Shown here piece after piece: positions 12,742 to 24,968 of a DNA stretch of 64,000 bases (the first letter of the stretch is position 1; each line of letters starts with the position of its first letter). Position numbers and translations under genes: made by a program. The notes beneath the pieces are model-generated. The model did no database searches. It saw nothing but the letters and a program-made list of their open reading frames with translations, and was not told where the DNA came from. Origin of the DNA: Asterochloris sp. CNOR1 (lineage: Eukaryota; Chlorophyta; Trebouxiophyceae; Trebouxiales; Trebouxiaceae); assembly GCA_963969365.1 (NCBI GenBank), contig OZ017755.1, positions 1,178,001 through 1,242,000 on the forward strand, given 5' to 3'.

Positions 12742-14159
12742 GGCCGCTCGCTGCTGTTAGTGCAGCACACTGATCAGCATTTGTGCCAGGTCAGCAAGAA
12801 AGGGAGCAACATCACCAGTGCTTTACATGCCAACAGGAGGCCTCCAAGCAGCAAATCCCTAGGGTCCGGCACAGCACCAATCAGCACCACCAGGGAACCA
12901 GCCTGCAGGCCACCACTATTCAGAGCACCATGGCAGCTGCCAGCTTTGGTGGCCTTGCCAAGCAGGTGCACTGAATGCAGGAAAACATCTGCCACCTGAC
13001 TGCAGGCCACCAGGCTCTCATCCAGCAGGCGCAGCACTGGCAAGGCACTGTGCAAGACCTCACCCAACAGGTGCAGCGCCTGCGGCCTGCTGTGCAAAAT
13101 ATGACCAGGAGAACCAGCTCGTATGGGCTGAAGAGCCAAAGAACCAGGCGCAGGTATAGACCTGGCTGCTGGAGGCACATGTGCAGGTGCAGTGGGCCCT
13201 GGGCAGATGCCAGGGAGGAGCAGAAGCTGCATCGTACTTCACCTGCCTGCACAGTGGTGGCTGTAGACAGCTGCAGGGACGATTGCTTGTTGTGTGCACA
13301 CCATCGGGCAGACGCTGAGCAGCTCCTAGCAGCCGCAGCAGCTTTCAATGTCTTGATTAAATCTCAGGCAAGTGGGTCCTTCCCACATTGGGTTGCTTGT
13401 TGCACGGAGCACTGTGGGTAGCAAACTCCAACGCCTGCAGAAACTCTCGGGCCTTCTGAAACTCATTACTGCAGGGAGCAAAGTCACTGCCCCAGCTTTG
13501 CAGATTCGAAGTTGTATGGTATCTCCTTCACAGACAGCGCTCTCATGTGCTGCAACCACCTTAAACAGCTCATCTGTGATGTCCAATGGAGGATGTTGTG
13601 CAGGCGCTGCCTGACTTGCGACGGCTCATACCGCAGGCTGACATACAGGGGCAGTAATCATGGAAGCAATGTCCGCAATGCTGTGACTGACCACTGGTGG
13701 TGCTGCTTCATTCAGCCAGTGGCTTGAAGTGGAAACCATGAACTCCTTAATGACTGACTGTTAATAAGTGATAAGTTGACAAAAGGTTGAGCAATGTTCC
13801 ATTTGACCACACAGATAGTTCCTATGGGGTTGACCTTCTGCTCACTCTAGCACTGTTTGCAATTGTCAGGTCTGAACCAAGGAAAAGGGGCTGAAGCAAC
13901 AGCAAAACCAGCTTGGGCAAGTAACTGTATGAGAAATGCAAAGACCATCAGCACTGTGACAAATCCAAAAGGTATCTTGAGAGCTATGCGCAGCCTGCTG
14001 CACAACAGTCAGGTAAAGTGGGGCAGGAATGAGGCATGCTGCAACCAGGCATGCACTGCATGCGCAAATGGCAGCGCACAGGGGTTGTGATGCCTGGCAA
14101 GATGTCCGGGCAAGTGCAGCATGCCGGGCCTAGACTCTGCACAGGGCACGTCTGACGGG
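12742..14159. other. Poorly coding stretch between BCKDH-E2 and the kinase gene
   Basis: The first part must hold the E2 promoter and the last part the kinase 3' untranslated region. In between, nothing was recognised with confidence. On the + strand, 12960-13150 has an open frame rich in Gln and Leu that could form a coiled coil (for example ALIQQAQHWQGTVQDL). On the - strand, 13330-13700 has short frames such as LFKVVAAHESAVCEGDT and EFQKAREFLQALEFA that look protein-like but need splicing to join. They could be a small unrecognised gene or a gene remnant. Lengths, stops and lack of a known domain keep this unassigned. Confidence 0.4.
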
Positions 14160-17100
14160 CTAGCGGCGCCGTTGGTGGTGTAAAGGCGAGGAATGGGCCA
14201 TGCTGGGCTCACTCAACAGATCAGTCAGGGCATCATACACAGTGCTGAGGCGAGTCATTGCCTCCAGCACCATGTTCTCGCTCTGCTTCATCCAGACCAT
14301 CTCCTGCACCTGCTGCCGAGCCTGTAGCGCAGCAATGTGAGAGAGCTCAGCCTGCGGACACGGGTCAACACAACCCGGAGCATGAGATATTCAGCAATGT
14401 TAAGCAAATGTCAACAGTTTGGTCTGTGCTGCAGCACTTAACACCTTGCTGGTGCTGCATAGCACCTTTCTGGAAAAAAGCTGCACACATTGCCTCTGCA
14501 AGTGACCCACTATAGCTGGCATCAAGCAGCAAGACCAGCCATGTAACCCTCTAGGAGGGACGGGTGCTAACAGGGCAATGGAGGTGCCCTCAATCACGGT
14601 AAACATCATTGCTCTTGAGCACACTCTCCAGTCTGGTTTCTGTGGATTGTTACCCAGGGGCTTCTCAGAGATGACACACTGTAAACATTGTGCCTTGAGG
14701 CAAGCCAAGCTCTGCTGAACACATGTGTCCTGACAGACTGTCATGCTGTTGGATCTTGTCCAGGCTATTGCTGATGAGGCCATCATGAAGTTTGCCCTGC
14801 ATGCCCCCAGCTGGAGTCCACCTCCAGCCTGTGGTGGCTCACCTCCGGCACCCGGTTGACGATCTCATCCAGGCGCTCCCCGGGGATGATCTTGACTCGG
14901 ACGGGCCCCTTGGCGCGGATGGTGGCGCAGCGCACAGCCCCCAGCGCGAACCAGGCCATCTCGCCGACGAACTGTCCCTCAGTGCGCACGGCCACCAGGA
15001 ACTCACGGGAGCCACGACCCAAGGTGGCGGCAAACTCATGGGCCTTGGATGCTCCCTGCAGGAGGTCAGGCATGACGTCATGGTGAAGAAACAGCAGTGC
15101 AAGAGACCCAGGGGTTCAGGAGGTCAAGGCAGCGGTGCACCCAAAAAGGTGACTGCAAAGTCAAGGGCCATGCAATTGCCCTAGCAGAAGGAGAGGGGAC
15201 AGGTGTAAAGGTGAAGAGAGGGTAGTAAAGGTGAGCCAGGCTGCGGGACACCCTGGGACTCCCAGGGCTGTGGTCCAGGGTAACTGCAAAGCCGCGGGTC
15301 CTGGAGCGCCCTCCAAATGGGGGGGGAGTGCCTGTGTCTGCACAACTAACAGTGGGTCGTTAAGAAGATGCGGGTGTGTAGCCCAGGTTGGGTGAGTCCT
15401 TGGAGGCGCCCTGCAACAGGGCACTACTGGTCTGAAGCCCCACTGACAGCAGAGGACGGAGCCCTGTGTAAGGCCCTCAGCCCGGGTAGCTGTGAAGTTG
15501 TGGGGCCATGGGGCACATGCAGGAAGCAGTGACATCCATTGCTTTCAAGAGTCATGCAGCCTGCTGCGCTGGTGTAACCTGCAGGTACATGCATGCAGCA
15601 CTGCTCGGGGTTGCCACACTGAGCCACACCCTGGGGACGTGTGGCTCCTGGATGCAGGCCTCACCTCCAGAAGAGCGGGGGGCAGGTCATCACCAATGAT
15701 GTCCCCCGCATCCCTGTGAGTCCGGCGACTGCTGGCCTCGCTGCGGGCGTCGTCCTGTGAGTCATCCCGATCCCGCCTGCTCCGGCTGGAGCGGCTGGCC
15801 CTGCGAGGAATGGAAGGGAACAATCAGATCTGAGACCTGGGGAGCTCAAGGATGACATCACCCTCGGATTCCCGCAGGACAGGGTCCGTCACAGCACCCT
15901 CTTGCCATGGCCTGGACGGAAATTCGCTGCGTGGTGCCCTCCAGAATGCTATGTACAGGAATCTGCAGCACACACACACAGATGAGTGAGTCTGCAGGAT
16001 CCTGCTGGTGCCCACTGCAAGGCGCCTTGCTTGGGAGCCAGTAGCAGGCCGTGCAGACCATCAGCATAGCTGCCAGTGCCGCTGGAAGGCATTTGACGCC
16101 AGCGCAAAGCCAAGCATAGGCCAGGTCAGATGCAGCCCCAGCTCAGTCATTGATGAGGGCTCTTGCAATCTGGGCAGTCAGCTATGGGCGAGGGGAGATG
16201 CAGGCAGTTCGCCAAGAGGGGAACAAACCTGCTCCTGACTTCGGTGGCCTCTGGCACATCAGCATCAGACTCGACTCGGTGAGAGCGCCGGGATGTACTC
16301 TCACGTGCCCTGTGGGGCGGGTGTGGGCAGTGTTGGAGTGGCCGTTCTGGGCATGGCACAACTTCTGGGCACGCGAGGTGAGCAGCACAGGGGCAAGTCT
16401 TGGGCATGGCAGAAGGTGTGGTCTCAGACTGTGCTAGCGTGTGTCAGGTCTGCAAGGCACTTTGTAAGCGGCAAGATGGCAAGGCTGGGTGTGGAGGAGG
16501 CTCTGGGCACACAGACTGCTTTGTGCAGGCACATCGGGGACAACACAGCCTTCCTGAGCAGCGCTGAATTGAGGCAGCGGCTCAGGAGCGGCAAGCAGCT
16601 CAGGCAATGGTCCTGGGGCGAGACAGACTCTGGCCCTCTGCCTGGGCACACAGGCATCTCAGAGCCCTGAGCAATATGCTGCTTGCTTGCAGCGGGCTGC
16701 TGACATGATGGAGGTGTCAGCTCTGCACCGGCATCCACTGTGGACTGCCTGTGTTGGCAGAGGATGGCCAAGTCCTGCGTTGTTGTGACACATGCACATC
16801 GCAGACGGAGGCTGCTATGTCAGCTCATGCCAAGCCTAACCAACTTCTTGCAGCCTCCCCTTCAAGGGATGCTGCTGAAACCAGCCGGCTCATACCTGCC
16901 AATGCCCATGGCTGATCGCCTGCATGAGGCTTCCCACAAGACTCTGAGCATGCGCTTGATACACACGTGCCATAAGAATTTGTCTGTTGACCTGCTTCAG
17001 GCCGTCGCACCTGACACAGTCCCACCATCACCAATGGCCTGCCCGCTGCTGGTGGCCTCCCCTGGGGGGCGTCCAGCCAATGCCTGCTGATGCCTCAAAC

Positions 17101-20100
17101 TCTTACAGCGTGACCAGCATGCCTGCTCACCTGCTGGACGCCTCCCCACGGGGCATTGCCAGCTTCACAGTGACCTCCACCTGCCCCTCCGAGATGTACA
17201 GCATGTATGTGCTCTGCTCCCCCTGACGTATCAGGGTCTCCCCATCGCTGTACACACGTTCTGGCAGGCCCGGCCGCAGGACCTCATGCAGGTGGTCCTG
17301 CAGGCGGCACACCACAGACTGGTCAGCATCGGGCAGCATGCGAATCCTGCACCAGCTCCTACAACTGGCTGCAGATCACCAGGTGTCAAAAAGAGGCAGC
17401 ACCTGGCTGCATAACCTCTTGCAGATGGTCACTGCAGGTGGCAGCGCAGGGGTCGTCAGCATCAGTAGCAAGATGGAACTGCTGACAGCTGGCGCAGATT
17501 GGCCCAGCCATGGCTGGGCCACAGGGTCCCTGCAGATGGTCCTGCAGGTGGCACAGCAGACCTCCCTCAATGATATGCAGGACTCAGTGGCATGCTCTGG
17601 CAGGCCTGGTCGCGGAGTATGGTGCAGGTGGCCCTGCAAGAGGCACAACAGGAACGTGCTGATGGCTGGCCAGAATACTCCGGCTGAAATCCCTGAAAAT
17701 GAAAACCCGCACATGCCTGCAGCGACCCAGGCAATGGCCCTGACCCGCTCTGTCCCTCAAGCTGACCAGGTCTCACAGCAGGCTACAGGTCTCACTGTGC
17801 GGAGCACGCAACCGAGAAAGCCCCTGTGCTCCACAGGGGCCACAAAACGCCCCAACCTGACGCGTCCCCACCGCTGCACTATCAAGGGTGCTGCAGCCTT
17901 GCATGGCAAGGGCCTTCGGACAAGAGGCCAACCAGAGGCAGCCCTCATCAACGAGGTAGGCCGACGTGTCACTGATGGCCATTGTCAGCCACCTCTTGGC
18001 CAGGCACACAAGGTCAACCCAGTCAGGCAGCTCAACACCTGAGGGCCTTGCGCCGCATCAAATGTCAAAATCAACTGCGCACACCCAGAGAGAGCTTGTG
18101 TGCTCACCTGGCGCGGCACGTCCAGCACATGGAAGGTGTTCATCAGGTCCGGCACCTCAGCCGGCTCGTCCAGGTCCTCCCCGCTGCGCACCATCTCCTT
18201 CATGCTGCGCAGGGGCCAGCTGCCCCGCCGCGTCACCCAGGGGTGCTTCATCATCTTGGGGAGGGTAATGCGCTCCTTGGGGTTCTGCAGAAGGCAGGGA
18301 GCGAGTGGGTCACAGCATGGCGATCGGCCGCAGCAGTGAAGCTGGGTTGCAGCGGGCTTGAGCACGACAGTGCGCCCCCTTGTTGTTCTGCAGAGGAGGG
18401 AGCATACAGGTCACAGCATGAAGCTTTATGGGCTGCGGCAGAAGCCCGCATCACCCAGGGGCTCTCCAGCATCTTGGGCAGGGTGATGGGCAGCTCTGAG
18501 GTCCTGCACAGAGACTCAGCAGACTTGCCACAAACTGCTCAGTGGCTTGCAGTATTGCAGGCTATCAGTGGAAACAAAAAGAGGTGTTAATGACACCAGG
18601 ATGTTGGCATCAGCAGCCTTCACGGGCAGTGTGCCTCTGGCAAGGGCTGCATGAGACGTGCGCCAATTGCTGTTGACAATGCTGTGCGGTGGTGACAGCA
18701 AATAGCCACAATGAGGGCTTACCTTGGCAAGCATCCTCAGCAGCAGATCTTTGAGCTCCTCAGAAATCTGAGGGGACTCGGGAAACCTGAGAGGCTCGTT
18801 CTGGACTACCTGCAAAAATGCACATGGTTCCAGAATGTGCAGGCAAGTAAAGGGGCCAGCCTCGCAGCCTTTGAATGCTGAGAGCGACAGCCACCCAGTG
18901 GCTTGACAGACAGGGGGAAAAGGCCTCAAGAGCAGCAGGAAGCCTGTGAGGCATGACAGGCAGACAACAGCTTGGGCGGCACCCATACAGACTGACACCT
19001 GCCAGGCAAGGCCGCAGCCATAAGGTCACCTGGAAGAGCTTGAAGACGTTGGGTGCGTTGAAAGGGATGCGGCCATACAGAAAGGTGAACAGGCAGGCCC
19101 CCAGGGCATACACATCAGTGGGACGACCCCTGCACATGACACAAAGTGGGTCAAGGAAGCTGCCGATCTCAGGCAGGACAATACAGGTTGCGCTTGCTCG
19201 AATTGTCATTTGTCACAAGTTTGGCAGCCTGGCTGGTCCGGCTGCTACTGCATAGAAATTTGGGGGGCCAGCCTGGGATTGTGGTCAACACAGCCGCACT
19301 ACAAGCCCAGTTCAGAGCTGGCCCAAGACGCCGATTGCTCATGCGTTACTGAGGCCAGCTGTCAGTGGGCTTGCTCAGGCCCCAGCCGGACTTGGAGAAA
19401 CTGTATCCAAGAGCAGGGTCCCACACCAACTGCAGGTATCCAGCCTGGGAGCTGACATTTGGCCTGAGGGCAGCCTGCTATCTCAGGCATCCCTGTGAGC
19501 GCCTCCTTGCAACTTGACTGGAGCCAGATTTGCATTCCTCTGGTGCCCCACCTGTAGCGTGAGTGGGGCTTCATCATCTCGGGGGCCAGGAAGGCGGGGG
19601 TGCCATTGCACCGCTCCAGGTACTCGTTCCCAGAGATGATGACCTTGCTGCACCCAAAGTCGCTGAGCGTGACGTTGCCGCGAGCGCTCATGAGCACATT
19701 CTCGGGCTTGAGATCCCCATGCACCACGTGGTTGTAGTGCAGGTAGTCCAGGGCCTGCAAACACAGAGAGGCTCTGCACATATGACACCTGTGCATGGGT
19801 ATTTGCGCAGCAGAGCACCTTCTTGCGGCTTCAGGTTCCCATGCACCAAATGTTGTAGTGCAGGTACAGAGGAACTGATGTCAAGCTTGTGTTGTGCAAG
19901 CACTCACACAACATGAGGCAGCCCATGTGGGTCACACCGTTCTCTGACAGGCTGGCCCACCTTGCACATGTCCCTGAAGTACTGCCGCGCCAGGGGCTCA
20001 GGGATGCAGCGCCCCTTCTCGAGCGCCTCCCGCGTCATGACGGGGCCACCCTCCATGTAGTCCATCACCAGCAGCATCTTGTTGCCGCTGGGGTCATCCA

Positions 20101-23100
20101 CCACTTCCTGCAGCAATTGCATGCAGGGCAGGTGAGCATAAGGCTCCAGACAGTGGCCCTCTGTGCTCCCTGCACCACCAGCAGGATCTGCCTGCAGCAA
20201 GCAGCCAACACGACTTCGCAGGGGGCTCGGGGAAAGAGGGCCTCGGGAAAGCTGATGCTGTGATGGCGCTGGGTCTATCACCACTTACTGCAGCCAAGTA
20301 CAGCAGTAGTCACACTTGCCGCATGGGCCTTGAGGCGACAGCACCTTGATAAGGCCCGTCCACTGCATCCCGCAGCAGTCCAGGCGTGCAGCTTAGCAGG
20401 GCGCAAGCCTGGGTGCTGGCTGCAGTGCCAACAAAAGCGTGTTGCCGCTCAAATCGTCTGCAACTTCCTGCAGCAGCTAAGCTCAGCTGTCTGGAACACG
20501 TCAGGCTAGTTCACCTGTCAGCAGGCCCTGAGAATGGCCATGCTCTGGGGTGCTTCAGCATTCAGCCTGCACTACAATAGCAGACTGCTGCTGTGATCTT
20601 CACTGTGGCAAACAACTGGTCTGTGGCCCAGCCTGCTGGAGGCTTCATGCCATCAGAAAGCACGGCAGGTGCTGGCGGCCAAGGCTGGAGCAGCCAGCCC
20701 TCTCCTGACTGTGCGCCTCCCGCCTGCAGCGATGCAATGCCCATGTGCCGCAGCACCCCCGTTTGCAGCAACACTATGTTTCTGGGCCAGAGCGCCCCAA
20801 GCCCCCCCATGCCGCCTGCTGCTGCCTCAAGGCGGCCCCCAGCATCCCTCTGCTGCAGCCTCACATGTTCCACCTTGCTATGTGCCTGCACAGGCCCCAC
20901 CTGCAGCGACACGATGTTCTTGTGCCGCAGGGTGCGCATGATGGACACTTCTCGCTTCAAGTCCTCGATGGGGTTCCTCCGCCGCCGCCCCCGCTGGTCC
21001 GTCTTGCCGCCCCTCTGGTTCTCCAGCTCCACCTTCTTCACAATCTACAGCAGAGGTGGGAGGAGTGGAAGCGCTGGCACCACCAGATGGCAGCCATGAC
21101 CTTTGGCAAGGCCTGCCACAAATGGCTTCCTCGACCCTCTGAGGTAGGCTTTCGAGCGTTTAGGGCCGCCAGCAAATGGCCGCCCAGGCAAGAGCTGCTT
21201 TGCAGTCACATGGCAATGAACAAGCCGTGCCTCAGGGCCGGCCCCTGCCATGTCCCCTCACCCTGCACTGAGCAGCATGCAGCATCTTACCACCTCTCTG
21301 ATGCTATGGTTTCACCTTATTCAATCTGCAGCATGCTTGACCTGCAGGGTCAAGCCTTGCAATTGCGCCATGAGGCAGGATGGGACGTGTGGCCAGGGGC
21401 CGCAGGATTGCTGAAGCACTGTTGTGCAGGCCGCCGTAGGGGTGCTGCCTGTCATGCAGGTCACCCACCAGAGAGCAGCTGACAAAACATCAGCCATGGG
21501 GAAGCCCAGCAGTCATGGGGCACACAGCAAGCTGGCCAGACAGCAAGAGTCTGATGTCCACTGTTTGTGGCTTTGAAGAGCAGTGCGAGCTGCTCCCCAC
21601 CTAGATGCAAACTGGCAGAATGCTGCAAAAGAAGGCTGCAGGTGGCCCTGCCCAAGCACCAGCCCCCTACATCCAAGAGCCTGCCAGCTGTAGCCGCACC
21701 TTGACAGCATAGAGACGGTTGTCTTCCATGTCCATGCACAGGAACACACGGCCGCAGGCGCCCCGCCCCAGGTACTTGATGACCACGTACTGGTTTACAA
21801 AGGTGCAGCCCCGCAACTTGGCCAGCTTCAGACTCTGCGTCTCCCTGCAGGGTCCATAGGAAACAGATCTAGCAAGGTGCAGCTCTGCAGTTCGGCTTGC
21901 TCTATAGACTCTGGGTTTCCCTGCAAGGTGCATTAGAGTTCATGTGGACAGCCCCACAGTCTGGCTAGCTTCAGGCTCCGGGTCGTCAGCAGCAGGGGCC
22001 AGGTGCCTGGCACCGAGCAGGCATGCAAGCTCAGCTCTCGACGCTGGAGGCCAGCTTTTGGACACCCGCTGCTGGTGAGAGGAGCCTGAATCCTGATGCA
22101 CTGCGGGCTTGCAGACATGCGACAGACCTGAAGGGGCTCATGCAGCAGCTCCAGGCGCAGAGGCTCCCTGCATATAGCCAGCTGATGGCGAACAATGCAG
22201 CCGGTTGAACGCCTTCCAGGCGCAGGCTGCTGATTGCAGGTGCCCCAGCCGTCTGGACGCTTTGCAGGCATCATCTGCTGCTGCAATACGCATTTGCATG
22301 GGCCCTCTAGGCGCAGGCTGCTCTTTTTACTTGAGAGGTGCTGCCCGCCGCTTTTCTGTGACACCAAAAAGCGACGTCTCGCGCTTGCGCGCGTCCACGC
22401 TGCGCGCCGACATGGGCAGCTGCTCGGGGCTCTCCTGAGCATTGTTGGAGAACCTGCCAGCCGAGGGGCCAACACGTCAGAGCTTGAAGCTGGCGAGAAC
22501 GGCTTGTGGGCAACCAGCCAGCCGAGTGCCCTGATGGGGCTGCTGTCGCCCTGCTGAATCTGAGCAGGCATCATGAACAGGGCATTGAGCAGGGTCAGCT
22601 GAGCAGCACAACAGGGGCAAGTGGCCTCAGCCCACTGCTCAGGTCTGCAGGCAAGCTTGCCTGATGCGGGACCTCCAGCGCTGCACTCAAGGCATGCATG
22701 CCGCCACAGGCGGCCTCAAGTGTGTTCAAGGGTCAAGACTGCCTGTGAAACATCCTCTTGAAGGCAGGTACAGCTGGCTGTGCTGCCAGTCTGGCCTCAG
22801 GCAGCGCACCTGTCCCAGTCTGAGTCAGAGTCCCCGCTGTCAGAGCCTGACTCGAAGTCTGAGTCTGCTCGGGAATCATTGCGAGGTGCTAGCACGTCAT
22901 TTGGGCTCTGGTCTGCACAGTGGGGGGGCAAAATTCAGCTGGAGGCGCAGCAGGAAGGCAGGTCTCAAGCAGAGCTGCAGCACTTATGGACAGTATGGGG
23001 AGAGATGATCGCAGGCAGTGAGGCCTTGCAGTGTGAGATCTTGCCTAGGCCTGATCATGTGTGGAGCTCTCATGCCCACAGTTCTGCCTCACAAGGCACG

Positions 23101-23916
23101 ATGCAGCCAGCCCTGATCAGGCCTGCCATTGACCAGCATCCCCTTGATGTGTGCAGCATGCCACTCTGCTTGGAGCTGGCCATCCTCCAGTTCTGTCACA
23201 GTGCAGCTTGATGCCCTGCCTTTGAGCCAGAGCCCACCAAAGGGCGATCTGCTGGAGCAAGAGCCAGCTAAGTTTGCCCTTGTTCCTGAGGCTCCCGAAC
23301 TGAGGTCACCACGCTACGGCTTGCCACTTGGCGTGGAATCCGCAGTCCTTCGTCCCAATGCACCCTCACAGCTTGCCATTCTGGGCTTGAGGGCCAGCAT
23401 CTCTACAGCAACTACAGTGTAGAGTGCTGTCTGCTTGGCACCAGTCATCTCAGCGCAGATTGAAACTCAGGCTCCTGAGCTGGCCACACATCAGATCAGG
23501 CCCCACTCATGGAATTGGCATGGCGTTCACAGCTCACCTCTCTGCATCCCTCACATGCCAACCACTTTGCAGCTTGCCTCCTGTCAAAGTGCACAGACCT
23601 CAGCGCTCGTCAACCCTTGCAGCATGCTGCTCAGGCCAGCACCCTTCCCAGCTTACCACTTTGTAGCTTGCTGCTCTGCTTGGAGCTGTTGGAGCCATAC
23701 AGCTTCTCAGGCGCACGCCCGCTTGGGTAACCCTTGCGTCCCTTGCTGGAGGATGGGGTGTAGGGTGACTCCTCTTTCCAGCGATTGCTGCGAGACGACT
23801 GCACTGTCCTCAGCTCCTGAGCTCGGATCCCCTGCTCCTGCTGCTGCAGGTGGTAGGCTGGGTTGTTCTGATACTGCTGCAGGTGCTTTGAGTGTGTCCC
23901 TCCATTGCTGTTAGGC
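14160..23916 (-). CDS. CaMKK/GRIK-like protein kinase with C-terminal cyclic-nucleotide-binding domain
   Basis: Exons in phase: 23916-23657, 22912-22810, 22453-22331, 21844-21700, 21044-20901, 20107-19961, 19754-19552, 19129-19030, 18809-18723 and 18284-18108. Then come a helical linker near 18030-17940, a cNBD half near 17340-17125, and exons near 16315, 15905 and 15800-15660. The last two are 15055-14843 and 14351-14160 (TAG). The first exon and start codon, upstream of 23916, were not found. The N terminus is Ser/Gln-rich with an Asp/Ser acidic patch. Kinase motifs are [27 protein letters not shown] (HGD, so non-RD), [19 protein letters not shown] and HPWVTRRG. The sequence around GPVM, the GTPAF loop and the HPWVTR end resemble CaMKK and plant SnRK1-activating kinases. 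The cNBD has [13 protein letters not shown] and later FVGEMAW and VRCATI. The ligand is unknown. Confidence 0.8.
17400..17680 (-). repeat. Three decayed copies of the start of the first cNBD exon
   Basis: The real exon start (about 17255-17345, reading left) recurs at about 17425-17475, 17530-17575 and 17595-17680. The shared core on the + strand is cagatggtcctgcaggtgg-like. The copies lie upstream of the exon in the preceding intron and still carry ctgcag acceptor-like sites. They are diverged by eye and one is clearly less complete. Confidence 0.6.
18375..18525 (-). repeat. Decayed copies of the start of kinase exon 18284-18108 and its intron edge
   Basis: The end of the kinase domain ([12 protein letters not shown]) is echoed at about 18450-18515. 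There the + strand again reads atcacccaggggctctccag and then catcttgggcagggtgatgg. A second segment at 18378-18432 repeats the intron edge itself, ttctgcagaggagggagcat, against 18283-18310. Both lie in the intron upstream of the real exon. Confidence 0.7.
19809..19873 (-). repeat. Ghost of the kinase catalytic loop inside an intron
   Basis: This stretch copies 19690-19752, which encodes [18 protein letters not shown]. The copy reads [10 protein letters not shown] in the same direction, so the catalytic Asp is Asn and the helix after it is scrambled. It sits just upstream of the real exon in the preceding intron. It looks like a decayed tandem duplicate rather than a working alternative exon. 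Confidence 0.75.
20425..20482 (-). repeat. Decayed copy of the start of kinase exon 20107-19961
   Basis: The + strand gtgttgccgctcaaatcgtc and the following caacttcctgcagcag match the real exon start at 20078-20116, which has gttgccgctggggtcatcc and ccacttcctgcagcaa. It lies in the intron upstream, about 360 bp from the real exon. Confidence 0.65.
20726..20795 (-). repeat. Two decayed copies of the end of kinase exon 21044-20901
   Basis: The exon end with its donor (about 20900-20940, + strand ctgcagcgacacgatgttct) is echoed at about 20726-20756 (ctgcagcgatgcaatgccca) and about 20763-20795 (ttgcagcaacactatgtttc). These copies lie downstream of the exon in its following intron, so here the donor side was duplicated. 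Confidence 0.65.
21880..21985 (-). repeat. Two decayed copies of the start of kinase exon 21844-21700
   Basis: The exon start encodes [15 protein letters not shown]. Upstream in the intron, 21950-21985 still reads [12 protein letters not shown], and 21880-21930 is a more damaged version (related to [16 protein letters not shown] in a shifted frame). The better-preserved copy is the more distant one. Confidence 0.72.
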
Positions 23917-23999
23917 CTGCACAGCACATGGTATATGGTTGCAGCCTCGTGAGGCTGGCGGTAGTGCAGGCTCAGCAATGTGGGCGCCTTGTTGCCAAG

Positions 24000-24968
24000 A
24001 GACCGTCAGCCACTCTGGCCAGCTGCTCAGGCCCTTCATGCAGGATGACTTAGGCTGCAGCAAGCAAAAGGGGATGCACTGGGTCAGAGGCTTGACATCC
24101 CCCCCCCATCCCCTCCCCGATTCGACTGCATACGAAAAAGCAAGGCAGTCACTGGCCACGGCGTTTGAGCCTGCAGGCTTGGGGTAGAAATCTGCAATGA
24201 AGGCTCAGGTCTGTCTGCTGAAAGCAAAAGCACAGCCGTGACAAACGCATGAAGGCTGTGGCATTGCGCCCAAAGCGTGCAATCTGCACCACAGCCATGG
24301 ATCTGGGCAGTGCAGACAGACATCCAGCATCTTGATTGCGAGCAGGTCCCTGGGCATCCCCATTTTGCTTCAAGCAAAATTTCTCAGGGGCAGGCTGGCC
24401 CCAGCTTTCCACCAGAGACATCAAGCAGAGCAGACATACCCTGCTTTGTCGTGCTGCTTGGTATCCTCGCCTCCCCAACACCCTCCCAGGCGCGAGCTCG
24501 AGCACCCCATATCTTATTGGGCTTTTCAAGGTGGGCTGCCCATGTCCTAGGCCCCGTCTCTCGATACCCGCTGTGAGCCTTCACCCCGGGAGAGGGGAGT
24601 GACCCCGAGGTTTGGCCCGGGCTTGCCTCGCTGCTACCAGAGATGGCAGGTGGACCAGCAGGCTGTCAGACGGGGCCAGAGTCTCAGAGTCAGACTCTGT
24701 TCTGGTCGGTTAAGTCTGTAACCTAAATTGAGCAGAGTCACACCTCACATCATAGTGGCAGTGTAATCATATTCCCATCTATCTGTGAGTGCCTGCAATT
24801 CGCCTCTGAGGATGCTGTGTGAAACGCAAACGAGGGCTGCACAGCACTACCTGCTGCCCCGGCCCCACCTGCCTGCATGAATGCAAATGCACAAATCGCA
24901 GATGAAACTTGAGGCTCCCAGCTAATCTGGGAGCATCTGCAGCAGGGGGCTGCTGCAGGCAAGGCCTT
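24000..24968. other. Region holding the kinase 5' end and the downstream end of the Sfi1-like gene
   Basis: The kinase start codon and promoter should lie here or slightly upstream of 23916, but no convincing first exon could be joined in phase. Candidate short open stretches on the - strand (for example 24036-23940) have no matching donor. From about 24620 to 24968 nothing coding was recognised. Confidence 0.4.

Noticed and set aside
12783-13421. Possible retroelement gag-like coding stretch
   Set aside because: Only a short Gln-rich coiled-coil frame is visible. No protease, polymerase or integrase motifs, terminal repeats or target duplications were seen.
14843-17345. Two complete cNBDs in the kinase protein
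   Set aside because: Only one N-terminal half and one nucleotide cassette were found, so a single interrupted domain is the simpler reading.
19809-19873. Alternative kinase exon
   Set aside because: The catalytic Asp is lost and the downstream pattern is broken, so a decayed copy is more likely. RNA could still overturn this.
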